Of a stretch of 64,000 bases of DNA, positions 43,402 to 54,710 are shown in pieces. A program made the position numbers and the translations under genes. The stretch is from Aquatica leii (Eukaryota > Arthropoda > Insecta > Coleoptera > Lampyridae), in assembly GCA_035610365.1 (NCBI GenBank), contig CM069433.1, positions 173,988,882-174,052,881 of the forward strand, read 5' to 3'. Position 1 is the stretch's first letter, and each line of letters begins with the position of its first letter. The notes under the pieces are model-generated. The model was not told the DNA's origin. It ran no database searches and worked only from the letters and a program-made list of their open reading frames with translations.

Positions 43402-43580
43402 GTATAAATAATAAATGACAATTCAATTAAACATGGAGAACAAACACTATGATATGTATAATCAAACATCTATTCCAAAGTAACCTGTTATCAAAATAGA
43501 CTTTAAAATAAAAAGTTTGATTATACATATCATAGTGTTTGTTCTCCATGTTTAATTGTATTGTCATTTATTATTTATAC
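43402..43580. repeat. Near-perfect 66-bp inverted repeat
   Basis: Arms 43402-43467 and 43515-43580 are reverse complements with one mismatch in 66 bases, separated by 47 bases. Landmarks are AACATGGAGAACAAACACTA on the left and TAGTGTTTGTTCTCCATGTT on the right. The near identity suggests recent origin, either a small foldback element or a local inversion duplication. Transcribed, it would make a long hairpin. Confidence 0.95.
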
Positions 43581-44502
43581 GATTTTTTGAAATCTTGCCT
43601 GTGTGGCGACGTACGAAGGTTCATGCGGTTTATGTTTTTTTAAATTATATTATTATTTTAAATTACGACGATTATTTTTTATCAATAAAGAGACATAATT
43701 AAACGTGTTAATTGTTTTTATTAAAGTCATAATGGATTTATTATTTCTTCATCATTCCTTATAGGAAAGTCGTGTGATGACCACTAGTTTTTTTTACTAT
43801 GTTTTATATATTAATTGTGTATGCCAAATGCTTACGGATTACGAAAAGATCAAACCTATTGTACGAAAAAGTTTAGAACAAACTTATTATTTACAAGACG
43901 GCATTTTGCTTATTTTAGCTGTTACGCATGTACCGGAAATTTCCGTCTTTATCAAATTTTTGTTTTATTTTATAAAATATGTATAAGCAATGGTTTCTTT
44001 TTTAAGATTTCTCCCGTACACAAAACAGTCTATGTGAAACAAGTCAATTTTGAATTTTCCGTTTTTCTTGTACAGTTTTTTGAAGTCTTTCTATACGTTC
44101 TTTTGCCGTAGTTATAGGAAATTTAGATTTTGACAATTTCTACATAGCAATACAGTGTATAATACCTCCAATGTTAACGTCTACCGTTGTAAAACAATCT
44201 AATCATTAAATACATCCATGACAAAACGGTGTACAAAGCACATAGATTATGATGCATTTGATTTTTGCATGAACATAAGAAGGAAAACAATCTATCTGCG
44301 TGTATGTCAATTTGCTAGAGAGGTATGTTTGGAATTGTATTTCGTATGCTATCGTAAATTCAGGTATGAGATCTATAAACTATTTTGCCGTATATTAAAG
44401 TTATGTTTTGAAGTGTGAGTATTGCTGTAAAATTTATACCGGTCAGCAAGAAGACAAGTTCAGTTTATTGGTTTAATATTTATACAAGTAAATAATCGAA
44501 AA
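43581..44502. other. AT-rich stretch upstream of transposase-like gene
   Basis: No recognisable coding; several overlapping small frames at 43774-44418 look like chance. It probably contains the left end and promoter of the element carrying the gene that starts at 44503. TTATAGGAAAGT at about 43760 also occurs near 47567, and a close variant near 61693. Confidence 0.4.
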
Positions 44503-47120
44503 ATGTCATCATCTAGGGCTGCAAGTATTTTACGGATGGTGATTATAAATCCAGTAAGTATTGTGATTAGTGATTGTAAATATTCAAAGCTTAACTTTGC
44601 AATTATCGTGAGGTTATATTATGTGTGATACTTTGTAATAATATCTATTAATCTATATAATAATCGTAAAGTATTCAAATAAATTTATTCGGAAATATCA
44701 AATGTGTTTGTTGTCACTTTTATTATGATTTTTTATAATCATTCGGTATTATACTTGCCTTTTTATTGCTATTTATGCAGAAACGACTTAATATATTGCT
44801 GCTACAAAATACCAGTTAAATAAAAGGATACTTTTTCTCAAATTTTTTTTTGAATGGTGATTGCGAAACTGTAGCTCATATTAATACTAATTCACCTTCT
44901 GCCGAGAAATGTTTTACTTTGGAAAACAAAAACATATCATACGAAGTAGTATCGACTGCTGTCAATAATAATAATTGGAATATATCTACTGACGAAGGGT
45001 TACATTTTCAGATCAATTATGATTCTGCTAATGCCCCAACTGAATCGAATGAAAATGAAGGGATTTGGAAACAGATAATAGCGGAAAAAAATACGGAGCA
45101 AAAACAGGAAATAGGGATTCAATATAATGTAAACTACGATTCTTCCGAAGATCCAATTGCAGATGATGATTTTGCTCACCCGGATTATGAGCCTTCCGAA
45201 GAAGGCAACAGAGAAGAATCAGAAGATGGAGAAAATAGAGAATCGGATTATAAACCATTGAAAGAACACGCGGAAGAAACTGAAGGTGAGGAAAATAGAG
45301 GTGAGGGCGAGAGTGAAGGAAATGAAGAGAGAAACCAGATCAATGATGTTTAGGACACTTGCAGAGCAAATGCAAAATAATAGAAAAAAACACCCATTTA
45401 AACCACATTGTAACAACAGTAAACTTAAATGTATGGATCAAATTTCTAAAAAAGAAAGAATTTTACTTCACGAGCAGTTCTGGTTAACGAATAGACACGA
45501 ACAAAGAAAATGGATGCATTATAATATTACAGAATTGCCTGCTAAACGAAGACTGAACGAAAGAGGAAGAAATTATACCCAAAAATTTTATCTGCCTAAG
45601 AATGTAGAAAAAATACATGTTTGTCAAAAATAATTTCTTTCAACACTTGGATATGAAAATACAAGAGTTTTAGCCACTGTACGGAAAGCATTTAAAGATG
45701 AGCATGGAAATAAAAGATTGAAACCATTGCCCAATGAAACTCATACGTCTTCTAACAAAAAAAATATGATCTAAAAAAAGAGCATATAAACCAATTTAAT
45801 CCAAGGCACTCTCATTATAAAAGAGAACATGCATCTAATCGTAAATACTTACCGCCAGATTTAAACATAAGAATTATGCATGAAGATTTCAACTCTAAAT
45901 ATCCACACCACAAAGTTTGTTATGAAGTATACAAGAGAAACCTAAAGTGTATGAACATTGGCTTTTATAAATCCACGCCAGAAAAATGTTCTTTGCATAT
46001 GCAGTTATACGCTCAGAGAAAAGAAGAACGTGTACGCCAGAAAACCGAACATCAACAATTGGAAAGTTTGTAAAATACAGACCGTCTCATAAATAAACAC
46101 ATTTTCGTCATTAACTTAAAGCTCAAACTTAGTTTCAACCAGCAATAAGATACAATTACTATCAAATAGAGACCTAAATTTAATTTTGTTGTTGCATTCA
46201 ATTTTAAAGGTTGACTTTTCCTTAGCATTTTAATCAAAACTTTTCGTTTTAGGTATCCCAAAGAAGAGCAGAATACACGAGAAACAGCCAAATTACAACT
46301 CTTGAAATTTAAGTTTTCGCTGCCGACCGAATATCATATTACTTACCAAGAATTTCAGATGTTAAGGACAGTTTTTTTATATCGCGTCTTATAACATACA
46401 ACAAAACATTTGCTGCGATGCAGAATAAAAATAGACATGATTGTATTTTATGGCACAAAACTGTTGCAGGAAGAAGAGCACAAGATGTTTCTTGTACCTT
46501 TTTTTAAATTTTTATCGGAGATTCGGGATGCCAAAATAGTTATTATACGGTTAGATAAACTGTACAAGCCAAAACAATAATTGGATATTTTACTCCATGC
46601 TAATTATTTGCATAAATTCGAAGTGTTGCTTTTATGCTAGCAGATGGTTTGCATGGACGCATAAAACAAACGACGAGGAAAGATAAATATGTTTATGACT
46701 TTAAAGATTTTTAGAACAGTTGCCTAAAAATATCACACAAGATGGACGTCTATCCCATGGAACCAAACGATGTTATAAAATTAGAAAATAAGATAGGCGC
46801 TCAAAAAGCTAAAGATGAAAATGAAATGTTGCCACACTTCAAAGTTATTGCTGTTGCAAAATTTATAAAAGGTTGCCAGAATTTCTATTACAAAACGAAC
46901 ATTAATGACAATACAAAATCACCACCAAGACAGTTAAAAACAGAGTTAAATTAGAATTTTTTAGATTCACAGGATTGCCTCTAGGAATAACGAGTGCTAA
47001 GAAAAATGGGATACTTTCAAGATTAGTGTCACTAATCCCTGCAGCTAGTCGTAAACAATTCTAGACTGATTTACCAACAAATGATAATTTGGTAGATCTT
47101 ATTCGTCAGGGTGGATATTA
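44503..47120 (+). pseudogene. Unclassified insect transposase-like gene, two exons visible
   Basis: A short first exon MSSSRAASILRMVIINP (44503-44553) is followed by a GTAAGT donor and an acceptor TTTATGCAG ending at 44780. Exon 2 continues in frame, with one stop at 44817, through an acidic region (44850-45353), then a shift. A basic segment follows: ILLHEQFWLTNRHEQRKWMH, RRLNERGRNYTQKFYLPKNV and EKIHVCQK. Further blocks are GYENTRVLATVRKAF, HINQFNPRHSHYKREHASN, and YKRNLKCMNIGFYKSTPEKC (near 45930-46000). Downstream, HKTVAGRRAQDV (46455), NCTSQNNNW (46563) and ADGLHGRIKQTT (46640) resemble an RNase H-like catalytic series. It ends GLPLGITSAKKNGILSRLVS near 47030. From memory this repeat-associated insect family has many copies and no assigned function. 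Multiple frameshifts make this copy inactive. Confidence 0.6.
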
Positions 47121-47469
47121 GAAAACAACAGTTTCTAGTTACATATTTGTCTAACATATTAACACTAAATTTTTCTTTTCTAATCGAAGACTGTACTGCA
47201 TTTTTGTGTGTAAAAAGTGAATAAATACTATTTTTCGAATTGTAGTTTCCCAAATATATTTTATTATAAAACATATTTGACAAATTTAGAAAAGTAAAAC
47301 AGCTGAAAAAGTACATACATCATTTTGCCATCTTGTCGTTGGTGCAGTACTAAGACAAAATAGTTTAAGAAGCATTACGTACTTTTACCATTGTAAATTA
47401 ATAGCAAAGCTAATTGTCCAACAAATGCAAAACAATTTAGGTAACAACTATAATTATTGTTAACAGGTA

Positions 47470-47605
47470 GTGTTAAATTTTCGTGTACCATCAAAATCTT
47501 GACCTTGAAGCGTAAAATGATGCAAAAAAAATGTTTTGAAAAAAAATTGCGATCGCTATTCTTTTCTTATAGGAAAGTAAAAAGGATTTCCCAAAATAGT
47601 TTTTT
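47470..47605. repeat. Dispersed repeat shared with 61615-61715
   Basis: CGTAAAATGATGCAAAA, then TTTTGAAAAAAAATTGCGAT, CGCTATTCTTTTCTTATAGG and AAAGTAAAA, match 61638-61710 in the same orientation with few changes. It may be the end of the element carrying the 44.5-kb gene. No reverse partner was found on the left side. Confidence 0.65.
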
Positions 47606-48721
47606 TTTAATTCAAACACAGAACTAAAATTTTTGTTATTTTGTACGGAGTGTTTGGTAAATAATTGTGTATTTTTTCAACTTAATTAATCTGTTATTGT
47701 AATTTTTACAAAATATATGTTTATCTTTAGTATATTGCACTTCCTCCACTTCTCGCTAACAGAAAAAAATGACATATAATTAAATAAAAACTAACAAAAT
47801 AGCAAAGCTATTTTTTTAATTACCATTAAAATAAACTTTATTTAATTCTGCATTTTAAATTTCAACGTAAAAGTAATCAATTGTTTTAATTAAAGACTTA
47901 ATTTGGATTCTAGCATATAACCTTTAATTATGTTTCTACTTATTCAAAAACACGTGCTTAACTAAAACTTACAAAAAAAGGTTTCCTCATTATTTTTTGA
48001 AATAATTAATTATAATGCTACTTACGTTGTATTACAACTATGTTAACCACAAGTACAGCTCCACTACAACACTAAATATATTTAAAGTTGAAAGATATAA
48101 TTTGCTGTTGATAATTATAATTTTATAAATATTGAAAGCTGACCACGATCTAACCGAACCTCGATAATATTTGTATTATAAAAGTAGTTATTAATACTAT
48201 TATAATTTAATATTAATTGTTATACATTAAAGTTTGTTATCGTCAAAGTTATTAAAAATGTAGATGTTAAATAATTCGAAAAACAAATTCAGTTTCTTTA
48301 GCTTCAGTTATAAAAATTAGTTGAGTTAAGAATACTTAAACAAGATAGAATTGTTTTAACTTAAAAAAAATATTAATATTTTTTACACGCATATTAATTT
48401 TTTATAATTGGAATCAACAGGTATTATTATAATGAATTTTGTATAAAAATTATACGTCTCCTTCATTAATTATTATTTTTTTTGTGCAAATATGAATGTT
48501 TTTGTTGTTACCAATTTATATATTTTTTATCTTGCAAAATACTGTTTCCAAGTTACAAATCTAGAAAATGTGTACATATACAGATTTGTGATACATAACA
48601 ACACATTGTCAATTAGATTTATATAGTAATGTGTAATACACACAAATTACATGTTAATCATTACATAAACATATAATTGTAGAATTATTGATAATATAGA
48701 ATGGTGAATTATATACGTCAA
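47606..48721. other. AT-rich stretch, no gene recognised
   Basis: No coding or structured repeat was recognised. It is very AT-rich with poly-T runs. Confidence 0.5.
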
Positions 48722-48724
48722 TAA

Positions 48725-51286
48725 CACTGGTCTGCAAAAAAATATTTTTTATCGAGCCCTGACACTATTCCGGGTGATTCTTATGTAAAATGACGTCCTG
48801 AATCCAAATATGTCTTCCGTTTTCTTCCATCACCCACCATTTTCGAGGGAGCCCCAAATCTCTAATTTTACCACTTTTCGATAAATTAATTATAATTTAT
48901 TTATCGAACGATAATAATAATTATAATAATTATTATAATAATAAATATATAAACATGAATTTAATTTAAATAAGAAAAAGAACTATTTTAGCTATAAAAA
49001 TAAATAAAAAGATATTCATCGTTACTTGGTGCTTGCTTTCCTTTTATACCCTGAGGTACAGCTCTCTCGTTTCAAAAACCAGCAGTACTCCGCCAACATG
49101 CTTGCATTCCACTTCCCTGAAAATCTCTTCTCCAGCTTAGCGATGTCTTGATGGAACCGTTCCCCGTGTTCATCCGAGACTGCTCCTAAATTTTCAGAGA
49201 AAAAGTCCAGATGCGAGTGAAGGAAGTGAACTTTAAGAGACATAGGATGTCTATATCCTTGTACGCTAAAAGCAGTTTCTTGGCGTGAGCGACATAATCT
49301 TCACTTTTGTGGTTACCCAGGAAGTTCTTACAAACGTTTTGAAATGCAAGCCAAGCTCGTTTTTCTTTTCAATTTAAGTGTTCAATAAACGTCGAATCTT
49401 GGAAGAGTTGTCTAATCTAGGGACCAACAAAAACGCCTCCTTTGATTTTAGTTTCGCTAAGACGAGGAAATTTAGTTTTCAAAAATTGAAATGCGCCACC
49501 TGTCTTGTCCACTGCTTTCACAAACTGCTTGATCAATCCAAGTTTGATGTGTAAAAGTGGTAAGTAAATATTTTCCTTCGGAACCAAAGGATTGTGGGCG
49601 ACATTTTTCTGACCAGGAATAAGATTTTCTCGCAGAAGCCAGTCCCGTACGATGTAATGTTTATCTCGGGCTTGGCTATCCCATTCACAAAGGAAGCAGC
49701 AATATTCTGTGAATCCTGATTGCAGGCCCGTGAGTAGAGCAACAACTTTTAAGTCAGGGCAAAGTTTCCACTTATAATCATGATAACTAATTTTATCAAG
49801 GATTCTGAAGATGTTTTCGTACGTTTCCTTCATATCAACAGAGTATGCAACTAGAACTGATGGGAAGTCATTCCCATTTGCCAACAGGACAGTTTTAAAG
49901 ATTGTTTTTGATGAGTCTATAAACAGTCTCCATTTGTCTGGGTCACATGGCATCTGTAGCTCTGTCATCAATAAATTTGCATTAGGGCAAAACACTAAAC
50001 CTTTATCTTCTGAGAAAAGACATTTCAGGGTTGCTTGTCTGGTCCTGTAAGAAGATATTTTTACTCCCTTTTCTAAGAGATTCCACTGTTGAAGTCGCGA
50101 TCCTAGAAGCTGAGAGTCTTGGTAACTGCAAATCCCTGACAAGATCATTTAACTCCGATTGAGTGAGGAGGTGAAGTTGCCGAGAAACTAAATCTGCGGA
50201 ATACTATTCATCATCATTGAACGTATCATTCGAAGCCCCAGGTTATGGCTCAGAGTCTTTTAAATCAATTTCCGGCTCTAGAGTATAAGTGTTTGGGGGC
50301 TCTGGGATTGGCAAAGTATCGTTATGAGGAACAGGTCTTAGAGCTGACGGAATATTGGGATACTGAATTGTATGCTTAATTTTGCTCAAAAACCCGACGG
50401 TGGAAGTCATACAAAAGTAACAATCTGTAAGATGACAGCGAGGTTCACGCCAAACCATGGGCACAGCAAATGGCATTGATTTACGGGTACCTTTGAGCCA
50501 TTTGGTCAAACTACTGTAATAAGTCGTACAGCAAACTGATGGAGCCCAAGTCTTGTCCTGGTCGCCAAATTGACAATCAAAGTACAATTTATAAGCTGTT
50601 TTAACAAGCGGAGAAAGGGGTTCTCGTTGCGCTTTTAAAGTTAATTCCCCGCAGACATAGCAGAAGCTATCGGGATGATTTTTACACTCGCGTGGCATAG
50701 TTAAACAGTAATTCAACGCCCGACATTAACCACAAATCACACTTAGTCACTTGAAAAAGTTTTACTGTTTTACACAAATGAACAAAAATGAACACAAAAT
50801 CCAGCACGTTTAAAACGTCGACAAGTTAACTCTGTAACAGCTATAGATGTACTGATCGAAGCAGTTAAGCAATCAATGTAATATACTATAATGAGAAGAG
50901 TAATGCAAGTTCAAGCCTGTCGAAAATTCCTGTTGAAACCTGCTTGTGGTATTGAGATCGCCAGCGTCGTGCAGTGAATCTTCCTAACTGTTTATTGATA
51001 TTTTTTTTACTGTTCTTATATATTTGTATTTTATTGTTGTTTCTATATACATTTTATAACACAACTTTTGCCATATACTTTGGTATAAATTTTATTACCT
51101 GCTTTGGGATGTTTAACGGCTATAAGTTATAATTCTAAAAAAAAATGCAAAAAAAAAATAAAAATGGAGTACCCCCAAAATAGGTGGGTGATGGGTAAAA
51201 ACGGAGCTAATTTTTGGATTCAGGAGGTCATTTTACATAAGAATCGTCAAGAATGGTATGAGGGCCGATTTTCATGCAGACCAGTG
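48725..51286 (-). mobile_element. CACTA-like DNA transposon with TIRs and TAA target duplication
   Basis: The 2562-bp element begins CACTGGTCTGCA (48725) and ends TGCAGACCAGTG (51286). TAA flanks both sides (48722-48724 and 51287-51289). The inverted ends extend about 125 bp with a variable gap: GATTCTTATGTAAAATGAC and TCCTGAATCCAAA recur inverted at 51221-51245, and CCATCACCCACC is shared further in. A 3-bp duplication, CAC-starting termini and a transposase with tnp2-like layout all fit the CACTA (EnSpm/CMC) superfamily. The gene inside runs on the minus strand. Confidence 0.9.
49022..50716 (-). pseudogene. CACTA-like transposase, broken by stops and a shift
   Basis: The likely start is the second Met (50698, MPRECKNHPDSFCYVCGELT); a C-x2-C/H-rich N-terminal part follows with CCTTYYSSLTKWLKGTRKSM and DCYFCMT. 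After a stop (near 50241) and a shift, the frame 50148-49417 has SRLQQWNLLEKG, VFCPNANLLMTELQ and WRLFIDSSK (candidate first catalytic Asp). VDMKETYENIFRILDKISY, then CPDLKVVALLTGLQSG (candidate second Asp) and the zinc pair YCCFLCEWDSQARDKHY follow. The C-terminal frame (49243-49022) has LHSHLDFFSENLG and HGERFHQDIAKLEKRFSGKW (candidate Glu), then AEYCWFLKR. The D...D-C-x2-C...E order parallels tnp2-type CACTA transposases. The family is one I associate with repeats in several animal genomes, without a settled name. Confidence 0.8.
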
Positions 51287-51289
51287 TAA

Positions 51290-51960
51290 TAAAAAAAGAC
51301 CTATGAAATAAGATTAATATTTATCGAAACTCGAAAGAAATAGTAGTTAGGTTTTGTTAGGTACCTTATGTCATCAACAACATAAAATAAACCAACGCTG
51401 TTATAGAATCCAAACTGTAAATAGAACTAAATGAGGTATTGAAATACTTCTAAAAAGTACATTCTAAATGTCAAATTTAGAATAGCTTCGGATAAAGCAG
51501 AGAAGTTATTAACACACTCGTTTGTAATTCTGATACGATAATATGAATAAAAACGAGGGCAGTCGGGATGATAACATTAAAGTTAGCGTCTATAAAATTA
51601 TTGTAGCACCTGCTGCGAGAATGTAACGATTTGGTTTTAAAAAAAACTAAAAATACATACAGATGTTATGTACTAAAAACATGCTGTTGTTAATTGCTAT
51701 TGATCATGTCAACTTAACAAAATTAACTTGAAAAAAAAAACGTCTTGCACTAAAAATAATAGTTTAGATTGAAGTGCTTTTACGTCAACATTGATTACTT
51801 TTTTGTTACTATTTAATTATCGCTACATCCAATTTATAACTAGTGTTGCCGGATACCGAATATTCGAGTATTAATTAAACCGAAGCTTCAGTAATTCGAC
51901 CGAACTAAGCCTGTACAGACTCTACTGAAATAGATACGGGTTTAATTTTGAATGTATATG
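51290..51960. other. AT-rich stretch with a hAT-end-like motif
   Basis: No gene recognised. TAGTGTTGCCGGATACCGAA at about 51841 resembles a known style of hAT terminus (CAGTGTTGCCG...), but no partner end was found. Confidence 0.4.
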
Positions 51961-52236
51961 TATAATATTGTAAATATGCTGTATTCACTATTAGTTACTA
52001 AAAAGCGGTTACTAGGGTGACTAAATAATTTGAAGTATGGTTATTTATTTATGTTCTACTTATAATACATTTTAATTTTGATATTAATTTTAAATCCTAA
52101 GAATTAGCTTAAATTCAGTTTATTTCAGGTAATGTAATTTTATAATTATTTCTTTATTTTATGTATTGAAACTAAATATACGTTTTTAGTGATTGAATTT
52201 AAAGCGACGTTTTCTTACTGTCCATTCAAAACCTTA
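51961..52236 (-). repeat. Dispersed repeat, inverted partner of 948-1160
   Basis: Reverse-complement relative of the repeat at 948-1160, with the same order of conserved blocks and about 60 extra bases in the middle. It ends just before the mariner-type element. It may be a solo LTR of the gypsy family represented at 1.2-7.2 kb. Confidence 0.6.
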
Positions 52237-52267
52237 TTTACTTCGTATAAAATAATAATATTATATA

Positions 52268-54181
52268 CAGTGTGTCCGAAAAGTATGGAAGTATTATACA
52301 GGTCGATAAATATGCACTTTACACGAAAAAGTTGTAAATAAAAGTTGTTTATCACTTAGTTATCTACCACCTGGGAGATATCAATTTAAATTTTTGCTGT
52401 AAACAAAATCGCAACGAATAACACTTACATTTTTTTAAATGGCAAGGCACGTCTTTATTATACTCATTTGATAGAGTCTTTTTTCTCTTTTCAACTATAT
52501 GAAACTTGAATACCTTTACATCAAAAAATTTTCAAGAAAAACAAGGACATGTTAACAAATTTATTTTACTGAGCAGTATTAATCAGGTACGTAATATGTA
52601 GCATTGAAACAATTGAATGCAGTTTATAACACTGTCACACTTTGCTATTTGTTAGTGCTTGAAATATGGCTCAATTATCTGAGAAACATAGAATTGAAAT
52701 TTTAATGATTCTGGGATATGGAGATAGAAGAAGAACCCAAGACGAAGTATGTAATTTATTTAATAACTTGCATCCAGAATTAAACATTTCGCAGTCCACG
52801 GTAAGCAAAATTTGGCGGAAATTTCAAGAGACAGGTTCGGTGAAAGATGCGAGTAGAACTGGTAGACCTTTGTCATTAAGTAATGTGGAACGAGAAAATG
52901 TGTTCTTGTCTGTTGAGGAAAATCCACAAATTTCTGTTCGGCAAATTGCTAGAGACCATAATTTGAATAAATCGGCTGTACATGACGTTTTAAAAAAAAA
53001 ATTTCATCCTTATAAAGCTTGTGTAGTTCAAGAATTATTTGAAGACGATTTGGACAGAAGGCTGGAGTTTTGTGAAACAATAACAAACAAACTTGAACGA
53101 GATGCACATTTTCATAAAAATATCCTTTTTACTGATGAGGTCACGTTTTGTTTAAACGGCACAATTAACAAACAAAACACACGTTACTGGTCTTCACAAA
53201 ATCCTCACTGGTATCTAGAAGGACACACCCAATACCAGCAGAAAGTCAACGTCTGGGTAGGAATTATTCGAAGTCAAATTTTGGGGCCATATTTTTTTGA
53301 AGGTAGTTTAACGGCGAATATTTATATGCATTTCTTAAGATTTGAGTTAGTTCCTGCTTTGGCCGAGTTATATCTACATGAAGTAGATCCAGATATACCT
53401 CATAACAGAATATGGCTTCAACAAGACGGGGCACCTCCACATTTTGGAATTAATGTCCGCCACTTTCTTAATAATACTTTTCAAAATACATGGATAGGCA
53501 GAAAAGGTACGATAGAATGGCCTGCTCGCTCGCCGGATTTAAGTCCACTAGATTTTTTTCTTTGGGGCTATATTAAAAGCAAAATTTATGTAAATAGAAC
53601 TGATAATGTTGAAGATTTGAAAAATCGCATTAGAGTTGAGATAAGAGCTATAACTCGAGATATGATTTCAAAAGCAATCGATGGTTTTAAAAATCGAATT
53701 TACCACTGTCAAATTATGAATGGTTTACATTTTGAACATTTATTGTAAGTTTAGTTTAAATACATTTTTTGTTATAACAATTTTATGTAAAGATATTTAA
53801 AGTTTAATATTTGCTATTGTGACAGTGCATTCAATTGTTTCAATACTACATATTACGTACCTGATTAATACTCTCAGTAAAATAAATTTGTTAGACATGT
53901 CCTTGTTTTTCTTGAAAATTTTTTGATGTAAAGGTATTCAAGTTTCATATGGTTGAAAAGAGAAAAAAAGACTCTATCAAATGAGTATAATAAAGACGTG
54001 CCTTGCCATTTAAAAAAATGTAAGTGTTATTCGTTGCGATTTTGTTTACAGCAAAAATTTAAATTGATATCTCTCAGGTGGTAGATAACTAAGTGATAAA
54101 CAACTTTTATTTACAACTGTTTCGTGTCAAGTGCATATTTATCGACCTGTATAATATATTCCATACTTTTCGGACACACGG
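52268..54181 (+). mobile_element. Apparently intact mariner-type transposon, ~370-bp TIRs
   Basis: The 1914-bp element is flanked by TA on both sides (52266-52267 and 54182-54183). Its ends are long inverted repeats, 52268 to about 52640 and 53817-54181, differing by only scattered substitutions and small indels. The left end starts CAGTGTGTCCGAAAAGTATG and the right end is the inverse with CCGTGTGTCC. The single transposase frame between them is open. High TIR identity and an intact gene suggest recent activity. Confidence 0.95.
52666..53748 (+). CDS. Mariner-type (DD41D) transposase, intact
   Basis: A 360-residue protein, typical length for the Tc1/mariner superfamily. Residues 1-115 hold two helix-turn-helix units for TIR binding: STVSKIWRKFQETGSV near 44-59 and PQISVRQIARDHNLNKSAVH near 87-106, with the GRP hinge (TGRPLS) at 65-70. 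The catalytic triad is Asp157 in FTDEVTF, Asp254 in WLQQDGAPPHF, and Asp296 in SPDLSPLDFFLWGY. The last two are separated by 41 residues, the spacing of DD41D families such as rosa/visitor. The start at 52666 (MAQLSEKHRIEIL) is the first Met of the frame and precedes the first helix-turn-helix; CTTGAAATATGG surrounds it. The enzyme cuts at the TIRs and inserts at TA. No stop, shift or lost catalytic residue was seen. Confidence 0.93.
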   Translation: MAQLSEKHRIEILMILGYGDRRRTQDEVCNLFNNLHPELNISQSTVSKIWRKFQETGSVKDASRTGRPLSLSNVERENVFLSVEENPQISVRQIARDHNLNKSAVHDVLKKKFHPYKACVVQELFEDDLDRRLEFCETITNKLERDAHFHKNILFTDEVTFCLNGTINKQNTRYWSSQNPHWYLEGHTQYQQKVNVWVGIIRSQILGPYFFEGSLTANIYMHFLRFELVPALAELYLHEVDPDIPHNRIWLQQDGAPPHFGINVRHFLNNTFQNTWIGRKGTIEWPARSPDLSPLDFFLWGYIKSKIYVNRTDNVEDLKNRIRVEIRAITRDMISKAIDGFKNRIYHCQIMNGLHFEHLL

Positions 54182-54183
54182 TA

Positions 54184-54700
54184 TGTATTTACTAAATTTA
54201 CAAAGAACGAAATAATATAAATTTTTTACACAAAATTACAAACTGAAACTAAATAAAATTATCCACCAATAGTTTGTTTTTTTTTTTTGAATTATGGTGC
54301 AAAAAAAGCAATTTTTTTGCATTTTGGGAAATAGCTTGTTTTTGGTTTCTTCATAAATAGTTCTGATTTCAGAAAATTTCTTTTCATTATAAACGCTCGT
54401 TGATGGCGAAGAGAGAAATTTTCTGGCAAATTCAGATAATATTCAAAACAATATTTTTCTTTCTTGCCACCATTTTACTAGGTCGTCTTTTCTTGTGATT
54501 AATGGTACCTTCAATTAGGTTTTTAATTACTCTTCAATTTGAGTTTTGGTGGTGAATGATTTCAATTGAAGTTGGTCAGATATTTCATCAAAATATTCTT
54601 ATACTTTTTTTTTGTGATCTGTTTTTGTATTTTTGAAGGGGCGTCTTTGTCATTGTGTCTAGGGATTCGATAAGTGTCAGGGCCATATTCTTTACCTAAT
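54184..54700. other. AT-rich stretch between mariner and LINE
   Basis: No gene recognised; possibly the 5' region of the LINE that follows. A minus-strand open frame at 54562-54768 has no recognisable domain. Confidence 0.4.
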
Positions 54701-54710
54701 GGCAATAACA

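Noticed and set aside
45028..45416. Two Leu/Phe-rich minus-strand open frames resembling membrane proteins
   Set aside because: They are antisense to the Glu/Lys-rich segment of the unclassified gene, which produces Leu/Phe-rich shadows.
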